57,249 nt of DNA. It comes from Crocosphaera chwakensis CCY0110 (lineage in GTDB: Bacteria; Cyanobacteriota; Cyanobacteriia; Cyanobacteriales; Microcystaceae). Numbering within the stretch: the first letter of the stretch is position 1; each line of letters begins with the position of its first letter. Where the stretch lies: positions 1 to 57,249 of the forward strand of contig NZ_AAXW01000030.1 of NCBI RefSeq assembly GCF_000169335.1. The letters run 5' to 3'. Position numbers and translations under genes: made by a program. Shown piece after piece: positions 8,197 to 17,717 of this stretch. The notes below the pieces were generated by a model that searched no databases, was not told the DNA's origin, and saw only the letters and a program-made list of their open reading frames with translations.

Positions 8197-11100
8197 ATGA
8201 AAACCTTTCTCACTCGGTGGTCCATTCGTAACCCTGTTATTACGCTTGCGCTATATATTGGGGTGATCATTTTATCTATTCTTACCCTTATTATTATCCC
8301 TGTGCGGATGATGCCTTATGTACAAAGTCCTTTGGTGGCCATCATCACCATGGCCGAGGGACAAACCCCTACAGAAGTCGAAACCTACATCAGTAAACCC
8401 ATTGAACAGCGTCTGACGGTATTGGATGGGGTGAGGTTTGTGCGATCAAGTTCTCAACAGGATATGTCTTTAGTGACCATTCAGTTTGCTTGGGGTGGAG
8501 ATATTGATACAGCAGTACAAGAAGTACAAAGCGTGATGAAGGCAGCCGAAGGGGATTTACCTTTAGATGGTATAAATACCCGTTCTTATTGGGTTTTACC
8601 TATCGATCCCCTAAATCGTCCTGTTTTGACCTTGGCACTGAAAGGGGAAGGATGGGACTCCGTACAGTTACGGGAGTTTGCGGATAATACTTTAGTTGAT
8701 CGCCTGACGCAAGTGATGGATGTGCAAGCAGTTTCTATTTTTGGGGGATATCGACGACAGTTGCAAGTGATCGTTGATCGCCAAAAGTTAGCAGCTTATG
8801 GGTTATCTATACTCGATGTTCGGGATGCCATCGATAAAAACAACGTTAGCGAGGGTGCAGGGGTCTTAACGAGAGGGGATACAGAAATCTTAGTTAGGGC
8901 AGATGATCGGGCGTTAAATGCTCAAATGGTGAGAGATTATCCCCTCTATGAGATGGGGGGAAGAATTGTTTATATTCGGGATGTGGCAGAGGTCAAAGAT
9001 ACTTATGAAGAGAAACGCAGTGGTTATCGTTACAATGGTCAGTCAGCATTAGCGGTGAATGTGATTCAAAAGCCAGACTCTAGTTCCCCAAAGGTGATAG
9101 AAAGAGTACGGAAAGAATTAGAAAAAATCGAAGCACAATATCCAGGGATTGAATTTCAAGAGGCGTATGATAATTCGTTTTTAGTGGAGTTAATTAAAGA
9201 TAGCACTACAGGGGAACTGTTAATTAGTGTTTTGTTGGCAGGGATTGTTATTTTAGTCTTTTTAGAAGATTTTCGGGCGACGGCTATTGTTATGATTTCT
9301 ATCCCGATGTCTTTGGCTTTATCCATGCTTCCTTTTATCCCGATTTCTATGTCTTTAAATTCTTCTACTTTGGTAGGGATGATGATGGCGATAGGAAAAT
9401 TAGTGGATGATTCTATTATTGTAATTGATTCTATTGATCGTCATCTAAAGTTAGGAAAAAGCCCCAGAAAAGCAGCTATTGAAGGGACAGGAGAGGTATT
9501 TTTAGCAAGTGCAGCAGCTAGTTGTACTATGATTGCTGCTTTGTTACCGACAGTGTTAGCCGGTGGTTTGACGGGGTTAATGTTTGTGGGTTTAGTGTAT
9601 CCGATGGTGTTTGCTTTTATTTCCTCTTTGTTAGTTTCTATCACATTAATTCCCCTCTTGGCTGCATTCTTCTTAAAACCTCTGGGCAAAACTAAAAATC
9701 AAAAAAGAACCTGGTTACAATGGTTAGTGAGTCCCTTTCATTATGGCTTTATTGCTTTAGAAAAGAGTTACGGCTGGTTATTAAATCTTAGTTTAAAAAA
9801 TCGAGAAATCACTTTAGCTATAGCAGGAGCATTTATTGTTTTAGCCTTTGCTTTATATCCCTTTATCCCTCAAGAAATGATGCCATTAGGGGACTCAGGA
9901 CAGTTTATGGCAACCATAGAATTAGAACCTGGGGTGTCTTTTCAAAAAACCGATCAAACAGCAAAACAATTTGAAACTATTATCTTAGAACAGCCAGAAA
10001 TTGAAAAAGTTTCCTCAGAAATAGGCTTTGAATTTACCCGCAATAGTACCTATTTTAGTGCTTATAGTATGGGTGGGGTTAACGCTGCATCGATGATAGT
10101 CACCCTCAAACCCTTGGGGGAAAGACAACGAGATATTTGGCAAGTCATGGATGCAATAGAAACAGAAGCTAATGCAACCATACCAGGAATACGACGCATT
10201 GCTATGAAAGAGATGGGTGTGGATGTGATGGCCACCTCTGCTGCACCCATACAAATCGCTGTTTATGGAGAAGATTTGAATATTTTACACAGTTTAGCCC
10301 AAGAAGTCTTAAATATCGCTGAAAATAATCCCGATATCGTCATGACGCACACCAGTTCTAGTCTAAACCAACCGGAATATCAACTAAAAATTGATCGCCG
10401 TCGGGCCCAAGAGTTGGGGTTAAGTTTAGCAATGGTCACAGAACAAGCAAAATACGCTTTAAATGGAGGATATACCCGTAGTTTTTATAATCGTCCTAAT
10501 TTACGGCAAAATACCATCTTAGTGCGCTACAATCAGCAAGATAGGGGCAATTTTCAAGATTTAGCTTCCACTTACATCACTACTCCCAACGGGGAACAAA
10601 TACCCTTATCAATGGTAGCAAGGTTAGAACCTTCTCAAGGGCCGACATTAGTGGAAAGGGTTAATGGCCGTCGGGTTGTCTATGTCAATGGCTTCTATCG
10701 TAAGCGTAATCCTGCCTCGATGAATTTGTCAATGGCGGTTGCAATGCAAGCAGCAGAAGAGATTACGTTTCCCCCTGGTTATGGGTTAGACTCGATGGGG
10801 GATATGACGGATATGATGATTGAATTTGATCGTTTATTAAAAGGTTTAGTGGTTTCTTTAGTATTAATTTACCTTATTTTAGTAATTCAATTTGGTTCAT
10901 TTATTCAACCTTTGGTAATGATGTTGTCTATTCCTTTAGAATTAGTTGGAGTATTTGGGGCGTTATTATTAGCCAAACAAACCTTATCTACGGTATCAAT
11001 TTTAGGCATTATTATTTTATCAGGAATTGCCGTATCTTCTGCTATTTTATTATTAGAATTAATTTTAACCAAGCGACAGGAAGGGGTTCCCAGAATGCAG

Positions 11101-11361
11101 GCCATTCGAGAGTCGGGACCCGTGAGATTAAAAGCCATTTTTATGACCACATTAACCACAATGATTGTAGTCGTAAGATTAGCCTTTTATCCTGAGACAG
11201 GAATGGATGCTTATTCCCCCATTGCTACAGTTATTTTAGGGGGGTTAACGGTGTCCACTTTATTAACTTTAATTGTCATTCCTGTGGTTTATACCTTCGT
11301 TGATGACTTTATTATGGGAGTGAAAAAATTAACGAGAAAAATGAAGAAAATTAGAGCCTAA
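8197..11361 (+). CDS. RND efflux transporter permease (AcrB/CusA-like)
   Basis: About 1054 residues from ATG 8197 (MKTFLTRWSIRNPV, a normal RND N-terminus). ATG 8188 is also possible, while a TTG at 8167 lies in a REP palindrome. The typical double architecture is seen: TM1, a porter domain (GVRFVRSSSQQDMSLVTIQF), TM2-6 with the proton-relay aspartates in GKLVDDSIIVIDSIDRH, and the second half with QEMMPLGDSGQF and a closing helix set. It exports substrate by proton antiport with the upstream adaptor. No outer-membrane factor gene is present. The DD pair resembles the drug (HAE1) group, yet the adaptor has metal-like features, so the substrate is unresolved. Confidence 0.9.
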   Translation: MKTFLTRWSIRNPVITLALYIGVIILSILTLIIIPVRMMPYVQSPLVAIITMAEGQTPTEVETYISKPIEQRLTVLDGVRFVRSSSQQDMSLVTIQFAWGGDIDTAVQEVQSVMKAAEGDLPLDGINTRSYWVLPIDPLNRPVLTLALKGEGWDSVQLREFADNTLVDRLTQVMDVQAVSIFGGYRRQLQVIVDRQKLAAYGLSILDVRDAIDKNNVSEGAGVLTRGDTEILVRADDRALNAQMVRDYPLYEMGGRIVYIRDVAEVKDTYEEKRSGYRYNGQSALAVNVIQKPDSSSPKVIERVRKELEKIEAQYPGIEFQEAYDNSFLVELIKDSTTGELLISVLLAGIVILVFLEDFRATAIVMISIPMSLALSMLPFIPISMSLNSSTLVGMMMAIGKLVDDSIIVIDSIDRHLKLGKSPRKAAIEGTGEVFLASAAASCTMIAALLPTVLAGGLTGLMFVGLVYPMVFAFISSLLVSITLIPLLAAFFLKPLGKTKNQKRTWLQWLVSPFHYGFIALEKSYGWLLNLSLKNREITLAIAGAFIVLAFALYPFIPQEMMPLGDSGQFMATIELEPGVSFQKTDQTAKQFETIILEQPEIEKVSSEIGFEFTRNSTYFSAYSMGGVNAASMIVTLKPLGERQRDIWQVMDAIETEANATIPGIRRIAMKEMGVDVMATSAAPIQIAVYGEDLNILHSLAQEVLNIAENNPDIVMTHTSSSLNQPEYQLKIDRRRAQELGLSLAMVTEQAKYALNGGYTRSFYNRPNLRQNTILVRYNQQDRGNFQDLASTYITTPNGEQIPLSMVARLEPSQGPTLVERVNGRRVVYVNGFYRKRNPASMNLSMAVAMQAAEEITFPPGYGLDSMGDMTDMMIEFDRLLKGLVVSLVLIYLILVIQFGSFIQPLVMMLSIPLELVGVFGALLLAKQTLSTVSILGIIILSGIAVSSAILLLELILTKRQEGVPRMQAIRESGPVRLKAIFMTTLTTMIVVVRLAFYPETGMDAYSPIATVILGGLTVSTLLTLIVIPVVYTFVDDFIMGVKKLTRKMKKIRA

Positions 11362-11364
11362 TCT

Positions 11365-11378
11365 GTAGAGTGGGCAAA
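11365..11378. repeat. Half REP-like element after the pump gene
   Basis: GTAGAGTGGGCAAA lies 3 bp after the pump stop codon and differs from the RAYT-linked core at one base. No inverted partner was found, so it is a solitary half-site. Confidence 0.55.
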
Positions 11379-11458
11379 TTTTAACAAAAAAGACCTATAG
11401 CACTACGCATTTTGGTTAGGATATTTTTATAATAGAAAAGAAGTTATCAACTAATCAA

Positions 11459-11637
11459 GTGATCTCCAAGACTATACCAGCACCTTATAGCTATGATGTA
11501 CGCAAAAAAGCCATTGAAGCAGTCAAAAGAGGACATAAAAAAGTCAATGTCTACCGTTTATTCAAAGTTAGTCGTAACACTTTGGATTTATGGTTAAAAA
11601 GAGAAAAAGAAACAGGAGATTTTCAGGCGATCGCCTT
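11459..11637 (+). pseudogene. IS630-family transposase fragment (N-terminal HTH only)
   Basis: About 57 residues from a GTG keep the N-terminal HTH of IS630/ISY100-type transposases (APYSYDVRKKAIEAVKRG, then VSRNTLDLWLKREKETG). The similarity then stops abruptly, near a HIP1-like GGCGATCGCC at about 11626, and the reading frame drifts to a stop at 11692. The DDE catalytic domain is absent, so the fragment cannot transpose by itself. The 60 bases before it may include the old IS end, but no inverted repeat pair could be shown. Confidence 0.75.
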
Positions 11638-11688
11638 AACCTTCTTGTGTCCTAATTTTTGCCGTTTGCCTATTCCCTTCAAAAATAT

Positions 11689-12555
11689 CTAACTTTTTAA
11701 TACTTCTTGAATCATATAATTAGCCTGAGAACCATAACCACCCCCAAACAAATTATAATGATTTAAAATATGATAAAGATTATACAAAGTCTTGCGTTTT
11801 TTATACCCTTCATCTAACGGAAATACCTCATTATATCCCCGATAAAATGGAGCCGGGAAACCCCCAAAAAGTTCAGTCATGGCGATATCAACCTCGCGAT
11901 CGCCATAATAGGTAGCAGGATCTAATATAACCGGTTCTTCTGCTTCTGTCACGGCTGCATTCCCTGACCACAAATCTCCGTGAACTAAAGAAGGTTGAGG
12001 ATTAATTGTTGATAAAATATCTCTCACTTTTTCTACAATTTGACTATAATTGCCGAAATTCCCTCCCTTTCTTGAGGCTGATTTTAATTGATAACCAATG
12101 CGATAATCTGCAAAAAAGTCAGACCACTTTTCTGTCCAATTATTAACTTGTGGAGTTGAACCAATAGTGTTATTTTGACTCCAACCAAATTTAGTTTCCC
12201 CTTGATATTGGTGCATTTTTGCCAAATTCTTGCCCATTAACTCCCACGACTCTTTAGACGAATGACCAAATTCTAACCATTCTAAAATAATATAACTCGA
12301 ACGTTCTGCCATTCCCCAACATATCGGTTTAGGAACTCTAATAGTTTCGGTTTTTGCCATTTCTTTGAGTCCTAATGCTTCTGCTGTAAACATTTCCACT
12401 TGAGAAGCATGGTTGATCTTTACGAAGTATTTAATGTCTTTCCCAATGAGACAGTAACCTTGGTTAATACAGCCACCACTGACTGATTTTCGGTTTTCTA
12501 TTGCAAAAGATTTGCCTGTTGTTTGACTAATATGTTCAGCGATTTGTGTCCACAT
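11689..12555 (-). CDS. Fructosamine/ketosamine-3-kinase family protein
   Basis: A 288-residue APH-fold small-molecule kinase. Signatures are the GGCIN nucleotide loop (about residues 28-32), the ATP-binding Lys in KYFVKINH, the catalytic-loop HGDLWSGNAAV (about 193-203), the metal-binding LDPATYYGDREVDIAM, and the family ending LYNLYHILNHYNLFGGGYG. Relatives phosphorylate ketoamines or ribulosamines on glycated proteins, marking them for spontaneous deglycation. Family and length are clear, the exact substrate is not. The gene follows the M16 peptidase gene at 46 bp on the same strand and may share its transcript. Confidence 0.92.
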   Translation of the reverse strand: MWTQIAEHISQTTGKSFAIENRKSVSGGCINQGYCLIGKDIKYFVKINHASQVEMFTAEALGLKEMAKTETIRVPKPICWGMAERSSYIILEWLEFGHSSKESWELMGKNLAKMHQYQGETKFGWSQNNTIGSTPQVNNWTEKWSDFFADYRIGYQLKSASRKGGNFGNYSQIVEKVRDILSTINPQPSLVHGDLWSGNAAVTEAEEPVILDPATYYGDREVDIAMTELFGGFPAPFYRGYNEVFPLDEGYKKRKTLYNLYHILNHYNLFGGGYGSQANYMIQEVLKS

Positions 12556-12601
12556 TATTTTTAACCTTCATTATTAATATATTTACAGTTTACAATCACT
12601 T

Positions 12602-13891
12602 TTAATTTTTCACTATTGTTACCCCGTAAGCATTTAAGTTAAGATACTTTTGCGCTGCTTTTTGAATATCATCTAAAGTTAAAGATTGGATAATCTGAGG
12701 ATAAGATAAAGCAGGGTTTAAATCGTGCATTTGAGAATAATAATAGCCATACAGATTCGTGCGATCGCTTGGTCTTTCATTACTAAAAATAAAACGATTA
12801 ATCGCTTGTCTTTTAATACGTTTTAACTCTTCTTCTTTAACAGATTCTTGTTGAATTTTACGTAAATGCTGAATAATTATTTTTTCGACTTCTGTGATTT
12901 TATCCGTTGACAACTTAGCAGCCAGATAAAACATTCCTTGAACTTTTTGAGTCATATTACTTACACTAATTTGAGACACTAAACCTTTTTCTTCTCGTAA
13001 ATCTCGAAATAAACGAGAGGTTTTACCCTTCCCTAAAATAGAAGCTAAAACATCTAACGCATAAGTCTCATTCAACTCAAGAAAACCGGGGACTTTCCAC
13101 ATCATAATTAACCGCGCTTGTTGCAGTTTATCATCTTCGTATTCTTGACGTACAATATCTTTAAATGGTGACTCAGGCGCATCAGGAAACCTTAAAGACT
13201 GATAACTATCAGAAATTGTTTTTTGAGTATAATAAGTTTCTTCAAAACCATTAGCAACAGTATCTATTAATTCTTCAACAGGAAGATTCCCCACCGCTAC
13301 GGCTGTGACTGAGGTAGGATGATAACAACTACCATGAAACTCACGCATTTGTTGAGAGGTTAACCCTTCAATAACTGATGCTGGACCTAACACCGGACGA
13401 CGATAAGGTAAACTTTCAAAACAAGTTTCCATTGCTCGATAAAAGGTGCGACGATTAGGATTATCATGAGAGCGTCTAATTTCTTCAAGAACCACTAATC
13501 TTTCTCGTTCAAATGCTTCATTTTCGATCATTGGATTGAAAACAACATCTAACTGCAAAGGAACCAAATCTGCAAAATCTTTTGGTGCGCTGGTAATATA
13601 AAAATGGGTATATTCTTGGGATGTGGCCGCATTGGTAACTGCGCCTCTTTGTTCAATTAGCTGTTCAAACTCACCACTTTTCAACTTAGGTGTGCCTTTA
13701 AAAACCATATGTTCGAGAAAATGAGCCATTCCGTTGATCTCATTTGACTCCAAGGCTGAACCCACCCTAAGCCATACATTAAGGTTAACCGCTTCTACAG
13801 GCATTTGTTCGGCAATGATTGTTAACCCATTGTTTAAATTAACAATAGTAGGTACATGAGTCTTTGATGAGTCAAGGACGGAAGTGAGCAT
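12602..13891 (-). CDS. M16-family zinc peptidase
   Basis: A 429-residue pitrilysin/processing-peptidase-like protein. The inverted zinc motif HFLEH is in MAHFLEHMVFKGT (about residues 57-61), with the distal Glu in the following helix (ERERLVVLEEIRRSHDNP). Residues 180-429 form the second, non-catalytic M16 half. It has a single active subunit of one-domain-pair size, like the bacterial PqqF/YmxG-type proteins, and no signal peptide. It probably degrades small peptides or processes a precursor. Many cyanobacteria have two such genes together; here only one is present. Confidence 0.9.
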   Translation of the reverse strand: MLTSVLDSSKTHVPTIVNLNNGLTIIAEQMPVEAVNLNVWLRVGSALESNEINGMAHFLEHMVFKGTPKLKSGEFEQLIEQRGAVTNAATSQEYTHFYITSAPKDFADLVPLQLDVVFNPMIENEAFERERLVVLEEIRRSHDNPNRRTFYRAMETCFESLPYRRPVLGPASVIEGLTSQQMREFHGSCYHPTSVTAVAVGNLPVEELIDTVANGFEETYYTQKTISDSYQSLRFPDAPESPFKDIVRQEYEDDKLQQARLIMMWKVPGFLELNETYALDVLASILGKGKTSRLFRDLREEKGLVSQISVSNMTQKVQGMFYLAAKLSTDKITEVEKIIIQHLRKIQQESVKEEELKRIKRQAINRFIFSNERPSDRTNLYGYYYSQMHDLNPALSYPQIIQSLTLDDIQKAAQKYLNLNAYGVTIVKN

Positions 13892-14342
13892 AAAATAGTA
13901 TTGATTAAGTCTGCTAATTCTATCTTAATTGTATTCGGAGCCATCGCTTCTTAAAAACAAGGAAAAAATGATTGTTAATGTTCAAAAAGCTTTTGCCAAT
14001 CTTGACTTGACATGATGTTATGTCTACTCATATCTTGCACCTTCGATTACATGAGCTAGTTTAGGGAGCCAAAAGGCAATCCGCAATAGTATTTCATTTT
14101 GACGCTAAATTATTCATAATTGATTACTTTCTGATAATTATTAAGTTTTCTTGTACTGATGCAAGATGTCAGTCTATTTCTTTTTATGATGCTTCTCTGT
14201 TTCAAGATCAAATTAAAGAGATTTTGCAAAAGAAAATTCAAGGCAAAATTAAATAATCTAACATGGAACAGCTTATGAGGTTGAATTTAGCGAGCGCGCA
14301 ATGGACGGACTTACGAATCTCTTGAACTCACTGCTGACCAAT
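13892..14342. other. Intergenic region with decayed coding remnants
   Basis: 451 bases between the M16 gene and rodA. No intact gene is seen. The right half contains short open stretches on the plus strand (for example 14170-14254, reading SISFYDASLFQDQIKEIL and ending TAA) and the DUF4926-like remnant listed separately. This looks like the debris of a small accessory module. Confidence 0.5.
14264..14341 (+). pseudogene. Frameshifted DUF4926-like remnant
   Basis: One frame reads HGTAYEVEFSER. After about two extra bases near 14296-14300 (CGCGCA) another frame reads NGRTYESLELTADQFKT. Joined, they resemble the C-terminal half of DUF4926, a small accessory domain with a YEVEF-x-D/E-x-(D/N)GRT pattern and a closing LTADQ. 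The N-terminal half was not found. The identification rests on motif resemblance only. Confidence 0.45.
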
Positions 14343-15617
14343 TTAAAACCGCTTTTTCGGTCGATAATTAGCCACTGATTCCACTAACCCTAAGGCAATA
14401 AAATTCGTTAATAAAGCCGATCGCCCGTAACTTAACCAAGGTAAAGGAATCCCTGTAATGGGTGCTAATCCTACAGTCATACAGATATTAACAATCACCT
14501 GAAACGAAATCATCGATAACATTCCGATCGCGAGTAATGAGCCAAAATTATCATTTGCTTGACAAGCAATAACCACTAAGCGAAAACAAATTAACCAAAA
14601 CGCCACCAAAACAGCGATCGCACCGATAAAACCAAACTCTTCACCAACCGCCGAAAAAATAAAATCCGTATGTTGTTCAGGGATAAAATTTAACTGAGTT
14701 TGTGTCCCTTCAAATAGTCCCCGTCCCCATAATTCACCCGAACCAATAGCAATACGAGATTGAATTAATTGATAACCCCCACCCAAGGGATTTTTTTCAG
14801 GTTCTAAAAATAGGGTTAAACGGTCTTTTTGATAATCTTTGAGGAGTCCCCAAAAAATGCCACTCAGTTTCCCTGAGCCAAAATTCATACCCATAACAAA
14901 GATAGTGGACACAAACCTTAAGGGCAGTGTAAACCAAGCCACTAATCCCATTAAAATAGCCCAAATAATCCATCCAGGAAACAAGACATTGAATAAAATG
15001 GCTGAAATAATGGGAGAGATCATTAAAATTAACCATCCAGGGGACATATTCGCCCAATAGAGCATCCCCAACGTAATCGCCCCAAACACTAACCCAGTTC
15101 CTAAATCGGGTTGTAACATAATTAACACCCAAGGAACTGCCGTTACTCCTAAAATACGTAAAACTGATGGGATTGTCTTAGCATCTTTTTGATGAAGTAA
15201 AGCAGCTAAAGTGATAATTAACCCTACTTTGGCAAACTCCGACGGTTGGATATTAAATCCAGCAATTTCGATCCAACTTTGCGCCCCATTGGCTGCTACC
15301 CCGATCGCAATAACTGCAATCAGAGAAATATTGGTGATAGCATAAGTGAGCCAGTGCCACTGCATTAAATGTTCGTAACGACAACGAGCTATAAATAAAG
15401 CGATCGCCACGCCTAAACCCCCAAAGAGCCAATGTTGCCACCAAGTGACAGAAGTTTCATGGAGTTCCGTGCTGCGAATCATTAGCCCTCCAATACTGGT
15501 TAAACCCACCACCAAGATCAGTAACAACCAATCAACTTGGGGCAAAGACGATAACCATAAAGGGACTGTTCGTTTGCGACTGCCTCGATAAGCGTATTTT
15601 GTAGTTCGTAACATCAT
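14343..15617 (-). CDS. rodA: SEDS peptidoglycan glycosyltransferase RodA
   Basis: A 424-residue polytopic membrane protein with ten predicted hydrophobic segments. SEDS landmarks are the N-terminal DWLLLILVVGLTSIGGLM, the essential-Asp region QPDLGTGLVFG, NPLGGGYQLIQSRIAIGSGELWG, and FIPEQHTDFIFSAVGEEFGFIG. It polymerises lipid II glycan strands with a class B PBP partner for cell elongation. Two adjacent ATGs (15617 and 15614) can start it, with AGGAG 11 nt before the first. The SD region has an unusual complementarity to the core of the cyanobacterial sRNA Yfr1 (separate entry). Confidence 0.93.
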   Translation of the reverse strand: MMLRTTKYAYRGSRKRTVPLWLSSLPQVDWLLLILVVGLTSIGGLMIRSTELHETSVTWWQHWLFGGLGVAIALFIARCRYEHLMQWHWLTYAITNISLIAVIAIGVAANGAQSWIEIAGFNIQPSEFAKVGLIITLAALLHQKDAKTIPSVLRILGVTAVPWVLIMLQPDLGTGLVFGAITLGMLYWANMSPGWLILMISPIISAILFNVLFPGWIIWAILMGLVAWFTLPLRFVSTIFVMGMNFGSGKLSGIFWGLLKDYQKDRLTLFLEPEKNPLGGGYQLIQSRIAIGSGELWGRGLFEGTQTQLNFIPEQHTDFIFSAVGEEFGFIGAIAVLVAFWLICFRLVVIACQANDNFGSLLAIGMLSMISFQVIVNICMTVGLAPITGIPLPWLSYGRSALLTNFIALGLVESVANYRPKKRF

Positions 15618-15627
15618 AATAGAGAGA

Positions 15628-15637
15628 ACTCCTCACA
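15628..15637 (-). promoter_or_regulatory. rodA Shine-Dalgarno region, complementary to the Yfr1 sRNA core
   Basis: The rodA mRNA reads TGTGAGGAGT across its ribosome binding site. It is a perfect 10-nt reverse complement of ACUCCUCACA, the unpaired core of Yfr1, a small RNA known in many cyanobacteria that represses targets by pairing near the SD. Whether Yfr1 exists here or binds rodA is inference; part of the match is simply a good SD. Confidence 0.4.
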
Positions 15638-15816
15638 GAACTATCTAAACACAATAAACTCTATGGGTTGAATAGAGCAGGGGAGCAGCCAAACTGGATC
15701 AGGAACAAAAGTGACTCATTGACTCCTTTCTATTGAGCTAATTTCCTCTACTAGACATCTTAAAAGTTAAGTCAAGCAAAAGACAAGAATCTTAATGTTT
15801 AGATCACTTATTCCCC

Positions 15817-16878
15817 TTAAGCTAAAGCAGCCACAGACACTTTGGCAGCAATATTTTGAGCGATCGCCGTTAATGCCTGAGCGGAGGCCGACTCAGGAGC
15901 CGACATAACAATAGGAATCCCTTTGTCACCTCCTTCTCTAAGGGCAATTTCTAGGGGGATACAGCCCAGTAGAGGCACTTGTAACTCTTTTGAGGCTTTT
16001 TCCCCACCACCGGAGCCAAATAGGTCATATTGACGTTCTGGTGCATCTGGGGGGATAAAATAACTCATATTTTCCACCAAACCCAATACTTTAACTCCCA
16101 ACTGTTCAAACATTTTTAAGCCCCGACGAGCATCTAAAAGAGAGACAGTTTGAGGAGTAGTAACAATCACAGCGCCGGCCATAGGAACTGCTTGGGCCAT
16201 GGTTAACTGAGCATCTCCGGTACCTGGAGGCATATCCACCACTAAATAGTCTAAGGCTCCCCAGTTGACTTGATAAAGGAATTGACGAATAATGCCATTA
16301 AGCATGGGACCCCGCCAAATCACCGGTTGATCAGGATCGATTAAAAAGCCCATCGATACCATTTTCACCCCATAGTTAAAGGCGGGTTGAAGAATATCTC
16401 CTGCTTCATTTTTTTCGACTTGCACCTCCGTATTTTCCAGTCCTAACATGGTAGGGGCGTTGGGTCCGTAAATATCAGCATCAAGTAAACCGACTTTTGC
16501 TCCAGTTTGAGCCAAAGCAACGGCAATATTCACCGCTACGGTACTTTTTCCTACTCCCCCTTTACCACTAGAAACCGCAATGATGTTTTTTGTTCCTGCC
16601 ACAGACTGCTGGTGAGGGAGGGATTTTTGTTGAGGGGTTTCTGCGGTGACTTCTACGTTTACGGTTTCTACTCCTGGCAAGGTTTGAACCGCTTTTTTAC
16701 AGTCGTCTACGATAAATTCGCGTAACGGACAAGCAGGAGTGGTTAAAACCAGGGTAAAGCTAACGTTACCGTCATCTACAGCAACGTTACGAATCATATT
16801 GAGGTCGACTAAACTTTTTTGTAGTTCTGGATCTTGAACCGGTCTTAATACGTTTAAAATTGATTGAGTATCGAGCAT
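15817..16878 (-). CDS. mrp: Mrp/NBP35-type Fe-S carrier P-loop ATPase
   Basis: From ATG 16878 the protein has 353 residues. A TTG at 16902 would add 8, but the ATG fits the family better, with AGGAG upstream. Residues 5-80 are a MIP18/DUF59 domain (LRPVQDPELQKSLVDLNMI). A deviant Walker A follows (SSGKGGVGKST, about 102-112), then LLDADIYGPNAPTMLG, the Walker B-like DYLVVDMPPGTGDAQLT, and a C-terminal ApbC region. Mrp proteins hold and transfer Fe-S clusters as dimers. The CxxC usually found near the C-terminus is not obvious (GCIPLEIA is present). Confidence 0.92.
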   Translation of the reverse strand: MLDTQSILNVLRPVQDPELQKSLVDLNMIRNVAVDDGNVSFTLVLTTPACPLREFIVDDCKKAVQTLPGVETVNVEVTAETPQQKSLPHQQSVAGTKNIIAVSSGKGGVGKSTVAVNIAVALAQTGAKVGLLDADIYGPNAPTMLGLENTEVQVEKNEAGDILQPAFNYGVKMVSMGFLIDPDQPVIWRGPMLNGIIRQFLYQVNWGALDYLVVDMPPGTGDAQLTMAQAVPMAGAVIVTTPQTVSLLDARRGLKMFEQLGVKVLGLVENMSYFIPPDAPERQYDLFGSGGGEKASKELQVPLLGCIPLEIALREGGDKGIPIVMSAPESASAQALTAIAQNIAAKVSVAALA

Positions 16879-17057
16879 TTTAATTGATGGTTCTCCTATC
16901 AAGCAGCCCTATGGCTTGCTCAAATTGCTTATATCATCAATCTTAACGGTTTTTGGCTCACTTCCTTTAATTAAAAAAGCTAAAATCTTTACCTGTTGCC
17001 TATTATAGAGTTCCCTGTTCCCTTTCTTCACAGGTGACTTGAAACTTGTTTAACTCC

Positions 17058-17498
17058 TTAATTGTTGCAGCTAATTTTAGGAGGCTCATTCCGTTGTAGC
17101 CAATAAGCTTCAACTAATTGGATCAATTTGACAAAATCTTGAAAGTTAACGGGTTTAACTAGATAGGAATTGATTCCAAGATCATAAGCATGATTAAGGT
17201 CAGAATTTTCTTTAGAAGAACTCAGAACCACGACTAATAAGCGTTTTAATCTAGGGTGCTGACGTATCCAAGCTAATACTTCTAACCCTGAACGTCGGGG
17301 TAATTTTAAGTCTAGTAATACTAATAGAGGCGTAGGATAAATATTTTTATCAGCGTATTTTCCTTCTCGACTCAAATAGGCGATCGCTTCTTCTCCGTCT
17401 GACACTTGCATCATAGGCTGTCTAATCTCAGCTTTACGAAAAGCTCTCTGAATCAACAGGATATCATTGTAATCATCTTCGACTAATAAGATACACAT
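17058..17498 (-). CDS. Rcp1-like single-domain response regulator
   Basis: A 146-residue CheY-type receiver with no output domain. The acidic pair is in LLVEDDYNDILLIQRAF, the phospho-acceptor Asp in LLVLLDLKLPRRSGLEVLAW (about residue 66), Ser/Thr in VVLSSSKENSDL, and the Lys in SYLVKPVNFQDF. The NDILLIQRAF helix and the long beta3-alpha3 region are typical of the Rcp1 family that serves phytochrome-type kinases. It ends a run of three same-strand two-component genes. The kinase immediately upstream, with a phytochrome-like HisKA, is its likeliest donor. Confidence 0.9.
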   Translation of the reverse strand: MCILLVEDDYNDILLIQRAFRKAEIRQPMMQVSDGEEAIAYLSREGKYADKNIYPTPLLVLLDLKLPRRSGLEVLAWIRQHPRLKRLLVVVLSSSKENSDLNHAYDLGINSYLVKPVNFQDFVKLIQLVEAYWLQRNEPPKISCNN

Positions 17499-17717
17499 TT
17501 CTAAGAAGCCGTTGCTCCAATTTAAACTAAAGTGTGATTATACTTCGCAAGCAACAACAAATTTTTGACCAATTCATTTTAAACCTTGAAAATTTTAAAG
17601 GAAAGAGGTGATTTTTTGTTATTACTTAAACGAACTCAAGCAGAATAGATAATAAGTTCCTATAAAAGTGATTAATAAACAAAGGAAATATGATTATTAC
17701 CTCCGTCTAGTTACATT

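Noticed and set aside
14797..15132. Minus-strand 111-codon ORF inside rodA
   Set aside because: It is an out-of-frame shadow of a well-supported membrane protein gene.
15628..15638. ACTCCTCACAG on the plus strand, resembling the Yfr1 RNA core itself
   Set aside because: It is the reverse complement of the rodA ribosome binding site, and the two flanking stem-loops of Yfr1 are absent. I kept only the target-site idea, as a finding.
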